NCBI GenBank assembly: GCA_020636905.1
Contig: JACJWX010000011.1
Location: forward strand, 1-64,000
Direction of reading: 5' to 3'
From: Actinomycetota bacterium
GTDB lineage: Bacteria; Actinomycetota; Thermoleophilia; Miltoncostaeales; Miltoncostaeaceae
Length of the DNA: 64,000 nucleotides
Shown: piece after piece, positions 49,582 to 58,417 of the stretch
How the letters are laid out: the number at the start of each line of letters is the position of its first letter
Position numbering within the stretch: position 1 is the first letter of the stretch
The notes under the pieces: generated by a model
The model's input: only the letters and a program-made list of their open reading frames with translations
What the model was told of the DNA's origin: nothing
Database searches by the model: none
Made by a program: the position numbers and the translations under genes

Positions 49582-50495
49582 GTCTCGCAGCTGGCGGCCG
49601 GTGAGGCGCAGGAAGACGTCCTCCAGTCCCGCGCGCCTGGCGGCGCGGAGCGAGCAGTCGATCCCCGCCTCCCGCAGTTGCTCGTGCAACGCTTCGGCGT
49701 CGCCGCCGCCGAACTGCCAGACGCCGTCGCCCACATCGATCGGATCGAGGTCCGGCCGCGTCCGTCCAAGTCGCTCAAGGGCCGCGGCGTCCAGCTCGAC
49801 CTCGAGCACCTCCGTGCCCACCGTCTCGGCGATGAGCGATGCGGGCGTCCCGGCACGGATCACCCGGCCGTGATCCATGATGACCAGCCGATCGCACAGC
49901 CGCTCGGCCTCGTCCATGTAGTGGGTGGTGAGCACGAGCGTGACGCCCCGGCGTTTGAGCTGCCGGAGACGCTCCCAGACGACGTGCCGGGCCTGCGGAT
50001 CGAGCCCCGTGGTGGGCTCGTCCAGGAACACCACTTCCGGGCTGTTCACGAGCGCCCGGGCGATCTGGAGCCGGCGCTGCATCCCACCCGAGAGCTGGGT
50101 GACTGCCGAATCGGCACGGTCTGCCAGCCCGACCAGACCCATCAGTTCGCGGGTGATCGATGCGGCGGCTTCGCCCCGGAGGCCGAAGTAGTTGGCGAAC
50201 ACCAGCAGGTTCTCGCGCACGCTCAACTCCACGTCCAGCGTGGTGTCCTGGCTCACGACGCCGATCCGCGCCTTCAGCGGCCGCGCATCCCGATCGGGGT
50301 CCAGACCCAGCACCTCCAGGTTGCCGCCGTCCCGCGACGTGAGACAGCAGAGCATGCGCATGGTGGTCGTCTTCCCCGCGCCGTTGGGTCCCAGGAAGCC
50401 GAAGCACTCACCGGACGCGATGTCGAAGTCGACGCCGTCGACGGCGACGCGCTCGCCGTACCGTTTGGTGAGTCCACGGCCGACGACGGCCGTGG

Positions 50496-50499
<4 letters not shown>
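49573..50499 (-). CDS. ABC transporter ATP-binding protein, drug/polysaccharide exporter type
   Basis: A 308-residue ATPase of the DrrA/CcmA-like ABC-2 class. Walker A GPNGAGKTTTMRML (about 37-50), Q-loop VVSQDTTLD, signature LSGGMQRRLQIARAL (about 134-148), Walker B VVFLDEPTTGLD and the H-loop LTTHYMDEAERL are all intact; a C-terminal accessory domain follows (about 220-308). The permease partner is missing: tatC lies directly downstream and the upstream gene is an epimerase. ATG overlaps the upstream stop in ATGA. Confidence 0.9.
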
Positions 50500-51434
<935 letters not shown>

Positions 51435-51478
51435 GGTGCGCAAGCCTAGCGCAGGGGTGCGTTTCCTCGAATCGGTGG

Positions 51479-53038
51479 CTATCCCGCCGCCGACGTCGGT
51501 TTGCGGCGCACCACGGACCGGATCGCCCCCGTCGCCTCGGTGAGCTCCGGACGCGCGACGATGCGCACGACCGCCAGGTAGGCAAGCAGCGCGAGCGCCA
51601 CCTTCGCGCCGAGGGGGCCCACCAGTGACCATCCCTTGAGGTCGTCGGTGGGCAGGACCCGGTCCATCGCGAAGGCCACGGCGATGATCGCCCCGCCGGC
51701 TCCCAGCAGCACCGCCTGGCGGTGCCCCAGGCGGCGCACGTCCAGATCCGGGAAGCGCCGCCGCAGCACGAACACGTACATGAGCAGCTGGCAGTAGACG
51801 CCGACCGCGCTGGCCGCGGCCAGCCCGGACTGCTCCATCGGGCCGAGCAGGATGATGTCGAACACGATCGTGATGACCACCGTCGTGCTGGTGGCCACCA
51901 GGATCGCCGACTGGAGCTGTGCGGCCGCCATGGTCCGGTTGAAGAAGACCGAGAGGAAGTTGCCGAGCAACGCGAGCGCGTAGAAGACCATGGGCCCGGT
52001 GGTCTCGGTCACACATCCGGCGTCGCACTTCCCGCGTCCCAGCAGCAACTGGGTGGTCTCGCGGGCGTAGACGGCCAGCAGCAGACTGGCCGGGACGGCG
52101 ACCAGGGCCAGCAGGCCCGCCACGCGGGAGATCCCGCGCACCGCTTCGCGGTCCCGTCCCTGCGCGACGACGCGCGCCACGAACGGGAACAGCGGAGTCA
52201 TGAGCGGGATCAGCAGGGCGGCCCGCGGAGCGGCGCCCAGGCTGTTCGCGTACGAAAGGGCCGCCACGCGCCCGGGCTCCAGGCTGGACGCGAAGAACCG
52301 GTCCGTGAAGCTGTTGAGCTGCTGCATGGCGGACGCGCCCACGATGGGCGCTGCCGAGAGCGCGATGGCGCCGAGCCTGGGGTGCGTCATACGCGGACGT
52401 GTCCCCTCGGCCCGGGCGACGCGCAGGAACTGGGGAAGCTGGAGGAGCACCTGGAACAGCGCGCCCGCCGACACGCCCCACGCGGCCGCCTCGATGCCGA
52501 GGTGCTGCTGCCCGGCGACGACGCCCGCGATGATGCCGAGGTTGAACGCGGTGCCCACGGCCGCGGGCACGCCGAACTTGCCGTGGATCTGGAGCAGCGC
52601 CGTGAACATGGCCGAGATCCCCTGGAAGAGCAGCGCGGGAGCCATGATCCGGATGAGATCCCGGGTGATCGCGGCGCGCTCGGGATCGAGGCGGAACAGT
52701 GCGGCCGGCGCCTCGGGGAACACGGCGATGACGGTGGCCATGGCGATCACGAACAGGCTCATCCAGCCGGTGATGGCCCAGGCGAGCGACCACGCCGACG
52801 CCTCTCCCCCGCGTTCCTGCTCGGCGGTGAACGCGGGGATCACCACGGTCACCATGACGTAGAGGAGGATCGCCGAGATCACGTTGACGATGTTCAGGGC
52901 GTTGACGAACGCGTCCGCGGATCCCGAGTTTCCGTACACCGCGGCAAGCACCATCTCCCGGCCCAGGCCGAGGAAGCGCGAGACGACGCCGAACAGCGCG
53001 ACCACGACGGCCGCGCGCATCAGCATCGAAACGCTCAT
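51479..53038 (-). CDS. murJ: Lipid II flippase MurJ
   Basis: A 519-residue MATE-like/MVF-family membrane protein with about 14 hydrophobic segments. The N-terminus (VVVALFGVVSRFLGLGREMVLAAVYG) and the later ALSYANSLGAAPRAALLIPLMTPLFP block are characteristic of MurJ/MviN. It flips lipid-linked oligosaccharides. In this cluster it might alternatively act as a Wzx-like flippase for the polysaccharide repeat unit; the sequence does not settle this. It overlaps the propeller gene upstream. Confidence 0.85.
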   Translation of the reverse strand: MSVSMLMRAAVVVALFGVVSRFLGLGREMVLAAVYGNSGSADAFVNALNIVNVISAILLYVMVTVVIPAFTAEQERGGEASAWSLAWAITGWMSLFVIAMATVIAVFPEAPAALFRLDPERAAITRDLIRIMAPALLFQGISAMFTALLQIHGKFGVPAAVGTAFNLGIIAGVVAGQQHLGIEAAAWGVSAGALFQVLLQLPQFLRVARAEGTRPRMTHPRLGAIALSAAPIVGASAMQQLNSFTDRFFASSLEPGRVAALSYANSLGAAPRAALLIPLMTPLFPFVARVVAQGRDREAVRGISRVAGLLALVAVPASLLLAVYARETTQLLLGRGKCDAGCVTETTGPMVFYALALLGNFLSVFFNRTMAAAQLQSAILVATSTTVVITIVFDIILLGPMEQSGLAAASAVGVYCQLLMYVFVLRRRFPDLDVRRLGHRQAVLLGAGGAIIAVAFAMDRVLPTDDLKGWSLVGPLGAKVALALLAYLAVVRIVARPELTEATGAIRSVVRRKPTSAAG

Positions 53039-54294
53039 CGCGACCTCAGGGCGGTGATCGTGTCGACACCGGTGAGCAGCAGGGTGTCCTTCACCGCGAC
53101 CGCCGGCGTGTAGCGGCCCTCATTGATCCGCACCACGACGCGACCGGTGCGGAGGTCCAGCCCGAACGTGCGCCCGTCTTCCGCCCTGGGGGCGATGGTG
53201 GAGTACCAGACGATGTCGCCCACGACCGTCGGCGAACCGGAGATCCGCTCACCGCCGTCGTGGCGCCACTTCACGCGCCCGGTGACCGCGTCCAGGGCGT
53301 AGAGGTGGTGGTCGTAGCTGCCCACGAATACGGTTCGGTGGGCGACCGCCGCGCTCGAGTAGATGAAGTCGTCGACGACACGCACCCACGCCACCGACCC
53401 TCGCGCGGCGGACAACGCCAGCATGCGGCCGTTCACGTTGCCGATGAACACACGCCCGTACGCGATCGTGGGGCCCGCGTAGAAACGCCCGGCGCCGCGC
53501 AGGCGCTGCCCGGGGCTCGTGGTCCGCCAGACGACGCGGCCGGTGTCCTGGCGGTACGCCGTCACGCGCCCGCCGTAGTCGCCCACGACGACATTCCGCC
53601 CGGATCGGGCCAGGCTGCCCTTCACCGCGCCGGTCGCGCGGGCGGTCCACACCACCCGGCGCGTGCGGAGCGAGATGCGCAGCACTCGGCCGTCGAGGGT
53701 GCCGACGTAGACCTGGTCGCCGAGCACGAGGGGGGAACTCTCGATCGGAGAACCGAAGCTCATGCGCCAGAGCGTGCGGCCGGACGCCGGGTCGAGGGCG
53801 ATCAGCCCACCCTTGACCATGGTCAGCAGCAGCAGCCGGTGGCGCGCCCGGCCGATGGGCCCGGTCGCCGCCGGGGACGAGGCCACGGCTCCGTGCAGTC
53901 GCACCCGCCAGGCGACCCGGCCCGTGCGCATGTCGATGGCCAGCGCCCGACGGCCGTTGGTGCCGACGTACGCGCGCCCCATGGCGACGACCGGCGGGAA
54001 CTCGACCAGCGAGCCTGCGTCGACGCGCCACAGGCGCCGATACGGCGGCGACAGTCCGAGTGCGGTGTTGGCCCGCGTCCGCTCGGGGGTGAACCCGTAT
54101 TCCGGCCACTCCGGGGCGGCGGCGGGTGCCGCCGGCGCGGCCGCCGCGTCGAACCCGACCGTCGATCCTTCGATGGACGTCCGGTCGAACACGCTGAGCA
54201 CGCCGAATGCGCTCACGCCGGCGCCGATCATCGCCACCGCGGCTGTGCCGCATGCCAGGCGCCAGGGCGGTGATCCGGCGGCAGGCGGCGTCAT
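53035..54294 (-). CDS. PQQ-type beta-propeller protein, membrane-anchored
   Basis: A 419-residue protein with one N-terminal membrane helix (about 12-34) and an Ala/Pro-rich linker, then at least six propeller blades built on the pattern A-D/xxTGRVxWRxxxxG (for example RTGRVAWRVRLHG, ASGRTLWRMSFG and VTGRVKWRHDGG). This is the PQQ/BamB-like repeat without a cofactor or catalytic motif. It faces the outside of the membrane. It is a paralogue of the next gene, sharing the domain EYGFTPERTRAN...PPYRRLWRVDAGSLVEFPPVV, and the two overlap by four bases. Possibly a scaffold for polysaccharide export. Confidence 0.85.
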   Translation of the reverse strand: MTPPAAGSPPWRLACGTAAVAMIGAGVSAFGVLSVFDRTSIEGSTVGFDAAAAPAAPAAAPEWPEYGFTPERTRANTALGLSPPYRRLWRVDAGSLVEFPPVVAMGRAYVGTNGRRALAIDMRTGRVAWRVRLHGAVASSPAATGPIGRARHRLLLLTMVKGGLIALDPASGRTLWRMSFGSPIESSPLVLGDQVYVGTLDGRVLRISLRTRRVVWTARATGAVKGSLARSGRNVVVGDYGGRVTAYRQDTGRVVWRTTSPGQRLRGAGRFYAGPTIAYGRVFIGNVNGRMLALSAARGSVAWVRVVDDFIYSSAAVAHRTVFVGSYDHHLYALDAVTGRVKWRHDGGERISGSPTVVGDIVWYSTIAPRAEDGRTFGLDLRTGRVVVRINEGRYTPAVAVKDTLLLTGVDTITALRSR

Positions 54295-55715
54295 CGGCCG
54301 TTCCGGGCGCCGGCCCGCCGGTAGGCCTCGATGCGCCGCACCCCGACCAGATAGAGGGTGTCACCGGCGGCGACCGCGGGTGAGTAGCGGCCGTCGTCAC
54401 CCCGATAGCGGATGGCGCCGGTCGCGGTCGCCAGGCCGAGCGTGCGTCGCGCGGCGCCTGGAGCCGCCAGGACCGAGGTGTAGACGGTGTCGCCGACCAC
54501 GGTGGCCGAGCCCGAGATGCGCCCACCCGCGTCGACCGACCAGCGGGTCCTGCCGGTGTGCAGATCGAGCGCCTCGAACCGACCGCTGTACGAGCCGATG
54601 AACACCGAGTCGTGCGCGATCGCCGGGCTGGAATAGACGTATCCACCGGTCTGGTGCCGCCACATGACACGGCCGGTCGCCGCCTCGAGGGCGACGACCT
54701 GGCCGCCGACGTCTCCCACGACGAGCACGCCGCCGTGGGCGCCCACGCCGCCGTAGAGGCGGGCACCCACGGTGCTGCGCCACGCCACCTGGCCTGTCCG
54801 GGGGTCCAGGGCCACGACCGCGCCGCCGTAGTTCCCGATCACGACGTTGCCGCCGGCGTAGGCGGCGCCGGCCTTGATGTCCGCTCCGGTCTGCGACCGC
54901 CATCGCAGGCGCCCGGTGGTGGCATCGACGGCGTACAGCGTTCCGTTCCAGGCGCCGGCGTAGACCAGTCCGTCGATCACCAGGGGCGAACTCTCGCTCG
55001 GGCTGCCGTCGGTGTCGAATCGCCACGCGATCCGTCCGGTGCGAAGCCCGAACGCGGTGAGGGTGCCGTCCATTGACGTGATGTAGACCAGGTCACCCTC
55101 GATCGCCGGACTCGAGGCGATCGCTCCGGGTCGCTTACGGGTCCACAATCGCGTTCCGGTGCGGGCGTTGAGTGCGATCACCCGCCCCGCGTTGGTCCCG
55201 ACGACGAGAATGCCGGAACCGACCACCGGCGGAAACTCCACCAGGCGCTGCGCGTCGACGACCCAGGCGCGGCGCCCGGTGGGCAGCGGCGCACGCACAC
55301 GAGGGTTGTACCGGGTCCGCGCCGGCCCGACCCCGTACTGACGGCTTTCGGTGGCGCGATTGCTGAGCCCCAGCACGGTCAGGCCGCGCCGGCGCAGGGG
55401 CTCCACGTCGTCGGAGTATCCGTGGCGCTGACCCCGCACGTGACGGGTGTTCACCGGCACCTCGACGCGGCCCTCCGCGTCGGTGCGGTGCACCGTCCGT
55501 CCCGCCGGCCCGGTCGCCACCACGCGGGCATCGCGGAGTGGGCGAGCGGTCACCAGATCGAGAACGCGTACCGTCCGCGTGGCCGCGGGCGGAGGGTGCT
55601 TCGCCGGGGTGCGGCTCGCCGGCTCCTGGAGTGAGGCTCCACCGCCGCTGCAACCCGCGACCGAGAGCGCCGCACCGGCTGCGAGCAATCGGCGGCCGGT
55701 ACTACCCCTCGCCAT
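54291..55715 (-). CDS. PQQ-type beta-propeller lipoprotein
   Basis: A 474-residue protein with a lipoprotein signal (LSVAGC; the Cys would be lipidated, about residue 22). A small beta domain (about 46-100, TRTVRVLDLVTARPLRDARVV, carboxypeptidase-regulatory-like) follows, and a propeller of TGxxxW repeats (about 125-474). It aligns with the preceding gene over the QYGVGPARTRYNPRVRAPLP and RLVEFPPVVGSG entry strands, pointing to duplication. The ATG at 55715 lies just inside the 3' end of the Wzz-like gene; GTG 55724 is an alternative start. Function unknown, presumably surface assembly. Confidence 0.83.
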   Translation of the reverse strand: MARGSTGRRLLAAGAALSVAGCSGGGASLQEPASRTPAKHPPPAATRTVRVLDLVTARPLRDARVVATGPAGRTVHRTDAEGRVEVPVNTRHVRGQRHGYSDDVEPLRRRGLTVLGLSNRATESRQYGVGPARTRYNPRVRAPLPTGRRAWVVDAQRLVEFPPVVGSGILVVGTNAGRVIALNARTGTRLWTRKRPGAIASSPAIEGDLVYITSMDGTLTAFGLRTGRIAWRFDTDGSPSESSPLVIDGLVYAGAWNGTLYAVDATTGRLRWRSQTGADIKAGAAYAGGNVVIGNYGGAVVALDPRTGQVAWRSTVGARLYGGVGAHGGVLVVGDVGGQVVALEAATGRVMWRHQTGGYVYSSPAIAHDSVFIGSYSGRFEALDLHTGRTRWSVDAGGRISGSATVVGDTVYTSVLAAPGAARRTLGLATATGAIRYRGDDGRYSPAVAAGDTLYLVGVRRIEAYRRAGARNGR

Positions 55716-56535
55716 GGGCGGCACGGGTGGCGGGACTCCCGCGCCAGACGAACGTCGCGAGCAGTCCGACGGCGAACCCGATGAGCCCCGCGAGTATCAC
55801 CGTCATCAGGCGCCGGGTGCGCGGGTGCGCGCTCACGCCGTCCTCGGCCTGGGTCAGCAGCTGGGGGGCTTCGATCTGCTCGGCCTTCGACAGCAGCACC
55901 GCCTGGTCGCTCGCCTCGCGACGTGCGGCGTCGAGCTGTGCCATCGCGTTGCTGATCGACGCCTCGATGGCCGGGAACTGCGCCGGGCTGGACGCGGCCA
56001 GCTGGGTGCGGAACCGCGTCAGCTGGGCCCGGAGTTCACGCACTTCCTGGTCTGCCCGTTTGGCGTTGTCCTCGTACACCGCGCGCGTGTCGTCGTATGC
56101 GGCCGATGCGGCCGCGAGTACCGCCTGTGCGTACTCGTTGGCGATGGTGACCGAGGCCTTCTGCCCGCGATCGGTGGCGGTCACCGTCAGGATCGTGGGA
56201 ACGTTGGCCCCGCTGATCCGGGGCGTGGTGAGTTCGATCGCCTTCCGGACACGGCTCCGCGAGAACCCCGTCTTTTCGGCGACCGTCTTCGTGAGGTCGT
56301 CGTTGGCCAGCGCCAGCGGCGCGACGCTCGGGTTCGTGTACGGAGTGCTGACGGGAACACCCGAGACGGTGGTCGCCTGACCCAGATAGATGCGGCTCGT
56401 GGCGACGAACGAGGGGCTCCGGGTCACCGTGAGGAGGGCGCCGATGACGAGCGCGGCGATGGTGGCGGCGAGGACGAGCCATCGGCCGCTCCATGCCACC
56501 CGCAGGTAGTCGCGAAGGGTGATCTGATTGTCCAC
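55702..56535 (-). CDS. Wzz/chain-length determinant-like protein
   Basis: A 277-residue protein with membrane helices at both ends (about 20-38 and 245-265) around a long periplasmic-type helical region with coiled coil (about 135-230, YEDNAKRADQEVRELRAQL...). This topology, plus the N-terminal ITLRDYLRVAWSGRWLV and the PSFVATSRIYLG strand, marks the Wzz/polysaccharide co-polymerase family, which sets chain length. There is no fused tyrosine kinase domain and no separate one in the window. GTG start 11 bp after the sugar transferase. Confidence 0.82.
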   Translation of the reverse strand: MDNQITLRDYLRVAWSGRWLVLAATIAALVIGALLTVTRSPSFVATSRIYLGQATTVSGVPVSTPYTNPSVAPLALANDDLTKTVAEKTGFSRSRVRKAIELTTPRISGANVPTILTVTATDRGQKASVTIANEYAQAVLAAASAAYDDTRAVYEDNAKRADQEVRELRAQLTRFRTQLAASSPAQFPAIEASISNAMAQLDAARREASDQAVLLSKAEQIEAPQLLTQAEDGVSAHPRTRRLMTVILAGLIGFAVGLLATFVWRGSPATRAAHGEG

Positions 56536-56546
56536 GGTGGCCGATG

Positions 56547-57212
56547 CTACTCGTCGCGCGTGATGTTCGAGTCGCCGTCGGGTGCTCGCTCCGGCAGATC
56601 GAATGCCGGCGCCTGGTCGCGGTAGACGTCCGCTCCGGGACGCAGGAGCATCAGTGCGGTCCGCACGACGATCCGCAGATCGGCCATGGGCGTCCACGTC
56701 TCGATGTACCGGATGTCGAGCTCGATCCGCTGCGACCAGGGCAGGCTCTGGCGGCCCGAGATCTGCGCGAGACCGGTGACCCCCGGGCGTGCGTCGAGGC
56801 GGCGCCGCTGATGGTCGGTGTAGCGGGCCACCTGCTCGGGGATCGTGGGTCGCGGTCCCACCAGGCTCATGTCGCCCAGCACCACGTTGACGAGCTGGGG
56901 GAGTTCGTCGAGGGAGGTCGCCCGCAGGAACCTGCCGGCACGGGTGATGCGGGCATCGCCGGACGTCACCCGGACACCGGTCCCCATCTGCTGGGCTCCG
57001 ACGACCATCGTCCGGAACTTCCACACCCGGAAGGTCTGACCGCCCAGGCCCACCCGTTCCTGGCGGAACATCGCCGATCCGGGGGAGTCGCGGCGGATCC
57101 ATACGGCGATCGCCAGCAGGACCGGAGCGAGGGCGATCAGCAACGGCAGCGCCACGGCGACATCGACGGCGCGCTTGAGGCGGCCCCCGACCGCTTCCGG
57201 AGGGGTGCTCAC
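56547..57212 (-). CDS. Initiating sugar phosphotransferase (exopolysaccharide)
   Basis: A 221-residue polyprenyl-phosphate glycosyl-1-phosphate transferase of the small monotopic type. After a re-entrant/membrane helix (about 12-38) come FRQERVGLGGQTFRVWKFRTM, RFLRATSLDELPQLVNVVLGDMSLVGPRP (with the catalytic Asp-Glu pair in SLDELPQ) and ARPGVTGLAQISGR. It attaches the first sugar to undecaprenyl phosphate. GTG start overlapping the upstream glycosyltransferase stop. Confidence 0.92.
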   Translation of the reverse strand: MSTPPEAVGGRLKRAVDVAVALPLLIALAPVLLAIAVWIRRDSPGSAMFRQERVGLGGQTFRVWKFRTMVVGAQQMGTGVRVTSGDARITRAGRFLRATSLDELPQLVNVVLGDMSLVGPRPTIPEQVARYTDHQRRRLDARPGVTGLAQISGRQSLPWSQRIELDIRYIETWTPMADLRIVVRTALMLLRPGADVYRDQAPAFDLPERAPDGDSNITRDE

Positions 57213-58417
57213 GCGGCCGACTCCACCGTCGCGACGAACCGCGCCGCCAGGGTCCGCCGGTCGTAGTCGCGGAGCGCCACCTGGTGGCCGCGGGCCCCGA
57301 GCGCGTCCCGGTCGGCACGGTCGGCGAGCTCCCGGATCGCGGCGGCCATGGCCTCCGGCCGCTCCGGAGGCACGCAGACCCCGCAGTCCGCCGACCGGAC
57401 CAGGCGGGTCAGCTCACCCTCGGGGGCGGCGGCGAGGATCGGGCGCGATGCCGCGAGGTAGTCGAAGACCTTGTTGGGCAGGGCTCCCGCGAAGAGTTCG
57501 CGATCCTGGTAGGGCAGCAGGGCGATGTCGGCACGGGCGAGCCACCCGGGGACCTCCCGCTTCGGCACCGCGTCGACGAACCGCACGTTGGGCAGGTCGA
57601 GGCTCGCGGCCAGCTCCTGCAGCCGGGCCTTCTGGTCGCCGTCCCCCACCAGGAGCACCTGGATGTCCGGGCGATCCCGCAAGAGGTCCGCCGCCTGCAG
57701 CACCGTGTCCAGGCTGCTGTAGGTGCCATGCGCGCCGACATACATTGCCACTATGGCGTTGTCTGCCACGGGGGCGGCCACGGGTGCCGGAACCGCGCCT
57801 GTGGGGTCGAGGTCGACCCCGTTGGTGATGAGCGTGATCTTGCCCGCCGGCACGCCCAGTTCGATCATCCCGTCGCGGATCCCCTCGGTGAGCGCCACGA
57901 TCCGCGTCGCACGGCGGTAGCAGAAGCGCTCCAACCGCCGCGCGACGGCGATGGTGGCGCGATCGTTGACCAGGCCCATGGCGATGGCCGAATCCGGCCA
58001 CAGGTCGCGGACCTCGAGCACGAACGGGACACGACGGACGGCGGCGAAGGCCGCCGCAACGGCGGCCGCGGGCAGCGACGGTGAGCTGGCGACGACCACG
58101 TCGGGGCGGCCGATGCGCGCCATCGCCACACCCGCCCACCACGCGAAGCTCGTGTAGTTGGAGACGCGTGAACGCAGGTCGCGGCCGTAGCCCGGGGTGC
58201 TGTAGACCCGCCACATGTCGAGACCGTCTTCGGCCTCGCGGACCACCTTGTGTCCCGCGTAGCGCTCGGGCACCGACCGGGTCTTGTGCTGGACGTACGA
58301 CGTCACGACCGACACGTCGTGGCCGGCGGCGGCCAGCGCGCGCGTGTGCTGCCAGTGGCGAACGCCCCCGGCCTGCTCGGCCGACACGAAGTACTGCGAC
58401 ACGTACAGGACCTTCAT
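57209..58417 (-). CDS. Glycosyltransferase family 4
   Basis: A 402-residue GT-B fold enzyme. The N-terminal domain starts MKVLYVSQYFVSAEQAGGVRHWQ and includes VLEVRDLWPDSAI; the C-terminal domain has ITNGVDL, VGAHGTYSSLDTVLQAADLL and the E-x7-E-like region ALPNKVFDYLAASRPILA. This is the WbuB-like subgroup (transfers N-acetyl sugars in O-antigen synthesis). Sugar specificity is unknown. ATG overlaps the upstream stop in ATGA. Confidence 0.87.
   Translation of the reverse strand: MKVLYVSQYFVSAEQAGGVRHWQHTRALAAAGHDVSVVTSYVQHKTRSVPERYAGHKVVREAEDGLDMWRVYSTPGYGRDLRSRVSNYTSFAWWAGVAMARIGRPDVVVASSPSLPAAAVAAAFAAVRRVPFVLEVRDLWPDSAIAMGLVNDRATIAVARRLERFCYRRATRIVALTEGIRDGMIELGVPAGKITLITNGVDLDPTGAVPAPVAAPVADNAIVAMYVGAHGTYSSLDTVLQAADLLRDRPDIQVLLVGDGDQKARLQELAASLDLPNVRFVDAVPKREVPGWLARADIALLPYQDRELFAGALPNKVFDYLAASRPILAAAPEGELTRLVRSADCGVCVPPERPEAMAAAIRELADRADRDALGARGHQVALRDYDRRTLAARFVATVESAA

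Noticed and set aside
51479..53038. Call as Wzx O-antigen flippase instead of MurJ
   Set aside because: The N-terminal and central blocks fit MurJ better, though a role in the cluster is left open.
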